A stretch of 33,303 nucleotides of DNA, from assembly GCA_046732855.1 (NCBI GenBank), contig JBKPNX010000086.1, positions 1-33,303 of the forward strand, written 5' to 3'. Position numbers and translations under genes: made by a program. The notes below the pieces were generated by a model. It did not search any database, was not told where the DNA came from, and was given only the letters and a program-made list of their open reading frames with translations. How positions within the stretch are numbered: position 1 is the stretch's first letter; every line of letters begins with the position of its first letter. Positions 32,249-33,303 of this stretch are shown here, one piece after another. Source of the stretch: JBKPNX01 sp046732855 (GTDB lineage Bacteria; Pseudomonadota; Alphaproteobacteria; Geminicoccales; Geminicoccaceae).

Positions 32249-33262
32249 TTATTGCTTGCTGGTGCGGAGCATTACCCGGGCGCCGCCCGAGGTGGGCTGC
32301 GCCCCCTGAAGCAGGTAGCTGAAATTGGCCGACGCCGCGGGCGTGCCTGCGGTCTGGGCTGAGTTGTGGCAGTTCATGCAGCTGCCGGAGAACTTGACGT
32401 TCTGGACGTAGGTTTCCATCGTCGTGTTGGTCAGGTTCGCCGGGCAAAACCCCCCGAATGTTGCGCAACCCTGCGGCGCGGGGCCGGTCCCGTTTGGCCA
32501 TTGGGTCGACACCAAGCGGTAATTGGCCCAGACGGTCCCCGCGAGCTCCGCCTGCATCGTTGAGTTCAGGGCCTGGGTCCACGCGCCGTTGATGCAGACA
32601 TTATTGACCACCCGCGTGATCTGGGTCGACGTTGGACTCTCCGGCGGCAGGGTGCCCGAGGGCAGCGGCCAGGGGGACGGCTGGTAGCCGTAGCCGCTCG
32701 TCGGCTGGGGCTGGCTTGGATCGTTGAAACTGAAGTGGCTCCCGGCCGGCGGGGCAGCCAGTGCAGCGTCCGAGGCTTCGGAGAGATCTCCGGTCGAGGC
32801 TGGAGCGTCCGGGGCATTGGCGACGTGTTCGAAGGTCGACCACACCCACTGCGAGGCGCTGCTGGTCCGGGTGATGATGTGGAGCCCGACGAGGCCAACC
32901 TGCACGGCTACGGGAGGATTGTTTGGGTTTGCTGGGTCGATCTTGGTAGCTGGCACGGTGTAGAATGTCGTCGGGTCGTCTCTCGGGCCGATCTCCTTCC
33001 AGGACGCCTGACCTCGATCGCCCCAAAGGAATTCGTTGCGGTCGATCCCTGCGGGAAGCCGATCGTCCCACCCGATTTGACAAAGGTTTCCTGGCCGTCC
33101 TGGCTGTAGAGCTTGTTCGACACGATGTAGTCGTACTCGGGCTTGTTGAGGTGGACCTCGTAAAAGACATAGTTGCCGTTGGTGTCAGCGATCCATGGGA
33201 ACGTCGCCGTGCCGAAGCTGGCCTGATAGATCTCGGATAGGACATTCTTGGAGGTGGCGAAC
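32249..33262 (-). pseudogene. c-type cytochrome family protein, partial and frameshifted
   Basis: The 5' end is lost at the contig edge. The upstream part (33262 to about 33010) encodes KNVLSEIYQASFGTATFPWI and later GTIGFPQGSTATNSFGAIEV. The rest continues in another frame with KASWKEIGPRDDPTTFYTVP-like residues and then ATKIDPANPNNPPVAVQVGL. One base, probably an A in the Lys codon after IEV (about 33007-33010), is missing. The downstream part carries a single haem-binding motif CMNCH (32366-32380) near the C-terminus, where Cys pairs bind haem covalently after export. About 337 residues are visible and the N-terminal signal peptide is not. The function beyond haem binding is unknown. The break lies close to the contaminated end, so a sequencing error is at least as likely as a real mutation. 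Confidence 0.75.
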
Positions 33263-33303
33263 CTGTCTCTTATACACATCTGACGCTGCCGACGATCCTC
33301 GGA
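33263..33303 (+). other. Illumina Nextera adapter plus probable index (artefact)
   Basis: CTGTCTCTTATACACATCT (33263-33281, transposase mosaic end) is followed by GACGCTGCCGACGA (33282-33295), together the reverse complement of the Nextera read 1 adapter. The last eight bases (33296-33303) sit where the i5 index belongs. Any protein reading through it acquires the false start MCIRDR on the minus strand. Confidence 0.98.

Noticed and set aside
32908..33279. Protein beginning MCIRDR on the minus strand
   Set aside because: The start comes from translated Nextera adapter; only the part from 33262 downward is genomic.

Overview
The window looks like one metagenomic contig from a high-GC alphaproteobacterium, probably Rhodospirillales- or Hyphomicrobiales-like. 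This is inferred from the etfB-etfA-hbd operon, the glutamate-cysteine ligase type, the TRAP transporter, the elongator tRNA-Met and the dispersed palindromic repeats; no marker gene fixes the genus. The right end is not biological: positions 33263-33303 are Illumina Nextera adapter plus a probable index, so genomic sequence stops at 33262.

Left part, 1-4400: a 5'-truncated, lower-GC gene of unknown function, then a repeat-rich accessory stretch. It holds two toxin-antitoxin-like modules: a DUF4258-DUF2283 fusion, and a frameshifted DUF4258 gene followed by a YgiT/MqsA-type zinc-finger gene. They sit between direct copies of one repeat (copies A, B, C). Copies B and C are each followed by an array of the 12-mer CCGAACGAACCC. 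A fourth repeat copy (D), again with an array of the 12-mer, lies inverted near 22.7-23.0 kb, directly upstream of a large restriction-modification gene. This repeat plus array is the most unusual content of the window.

Middle part, 3.8-22.6 kb: mostly core metabolism. It contains a MutT Nudix hydrolase; electron-transfer flavoprotein with 3-hydroxyacyl-CoA dehydrogenase (one operon, minus strand); a repeat-associated protein of unknown function; a GFA-family zinc protein; a secreted serine hydrolase; a GNAT-like protein overlapping a MobA-like nucleotidyltransferase; MnmA tRNA thiolase followed by tRNA-Met(CAT); a Cys-rich exported protein; glutamate-cysteine ligase; a YciE/YciF (DUF892) protein with a clear terminator; a SnoaL-like protein; an MFS transporter; an FAD oxidoreductase; and two overlapping or adjacent DUF4398 lipoproteins, the second with an OmpA domain.

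Right part, 22.6-33.3 kb: array and repeat copy D, a 1412-residue single-chain type IIG-like restriction-modification enzyme, a MetE-like methyltransferase, a divergent TRAP transporter (dctP-dctQ-dctM), and a truncated c-type cytochrome gene broken by a one-base frameshift close to the adapter-contaminated end.
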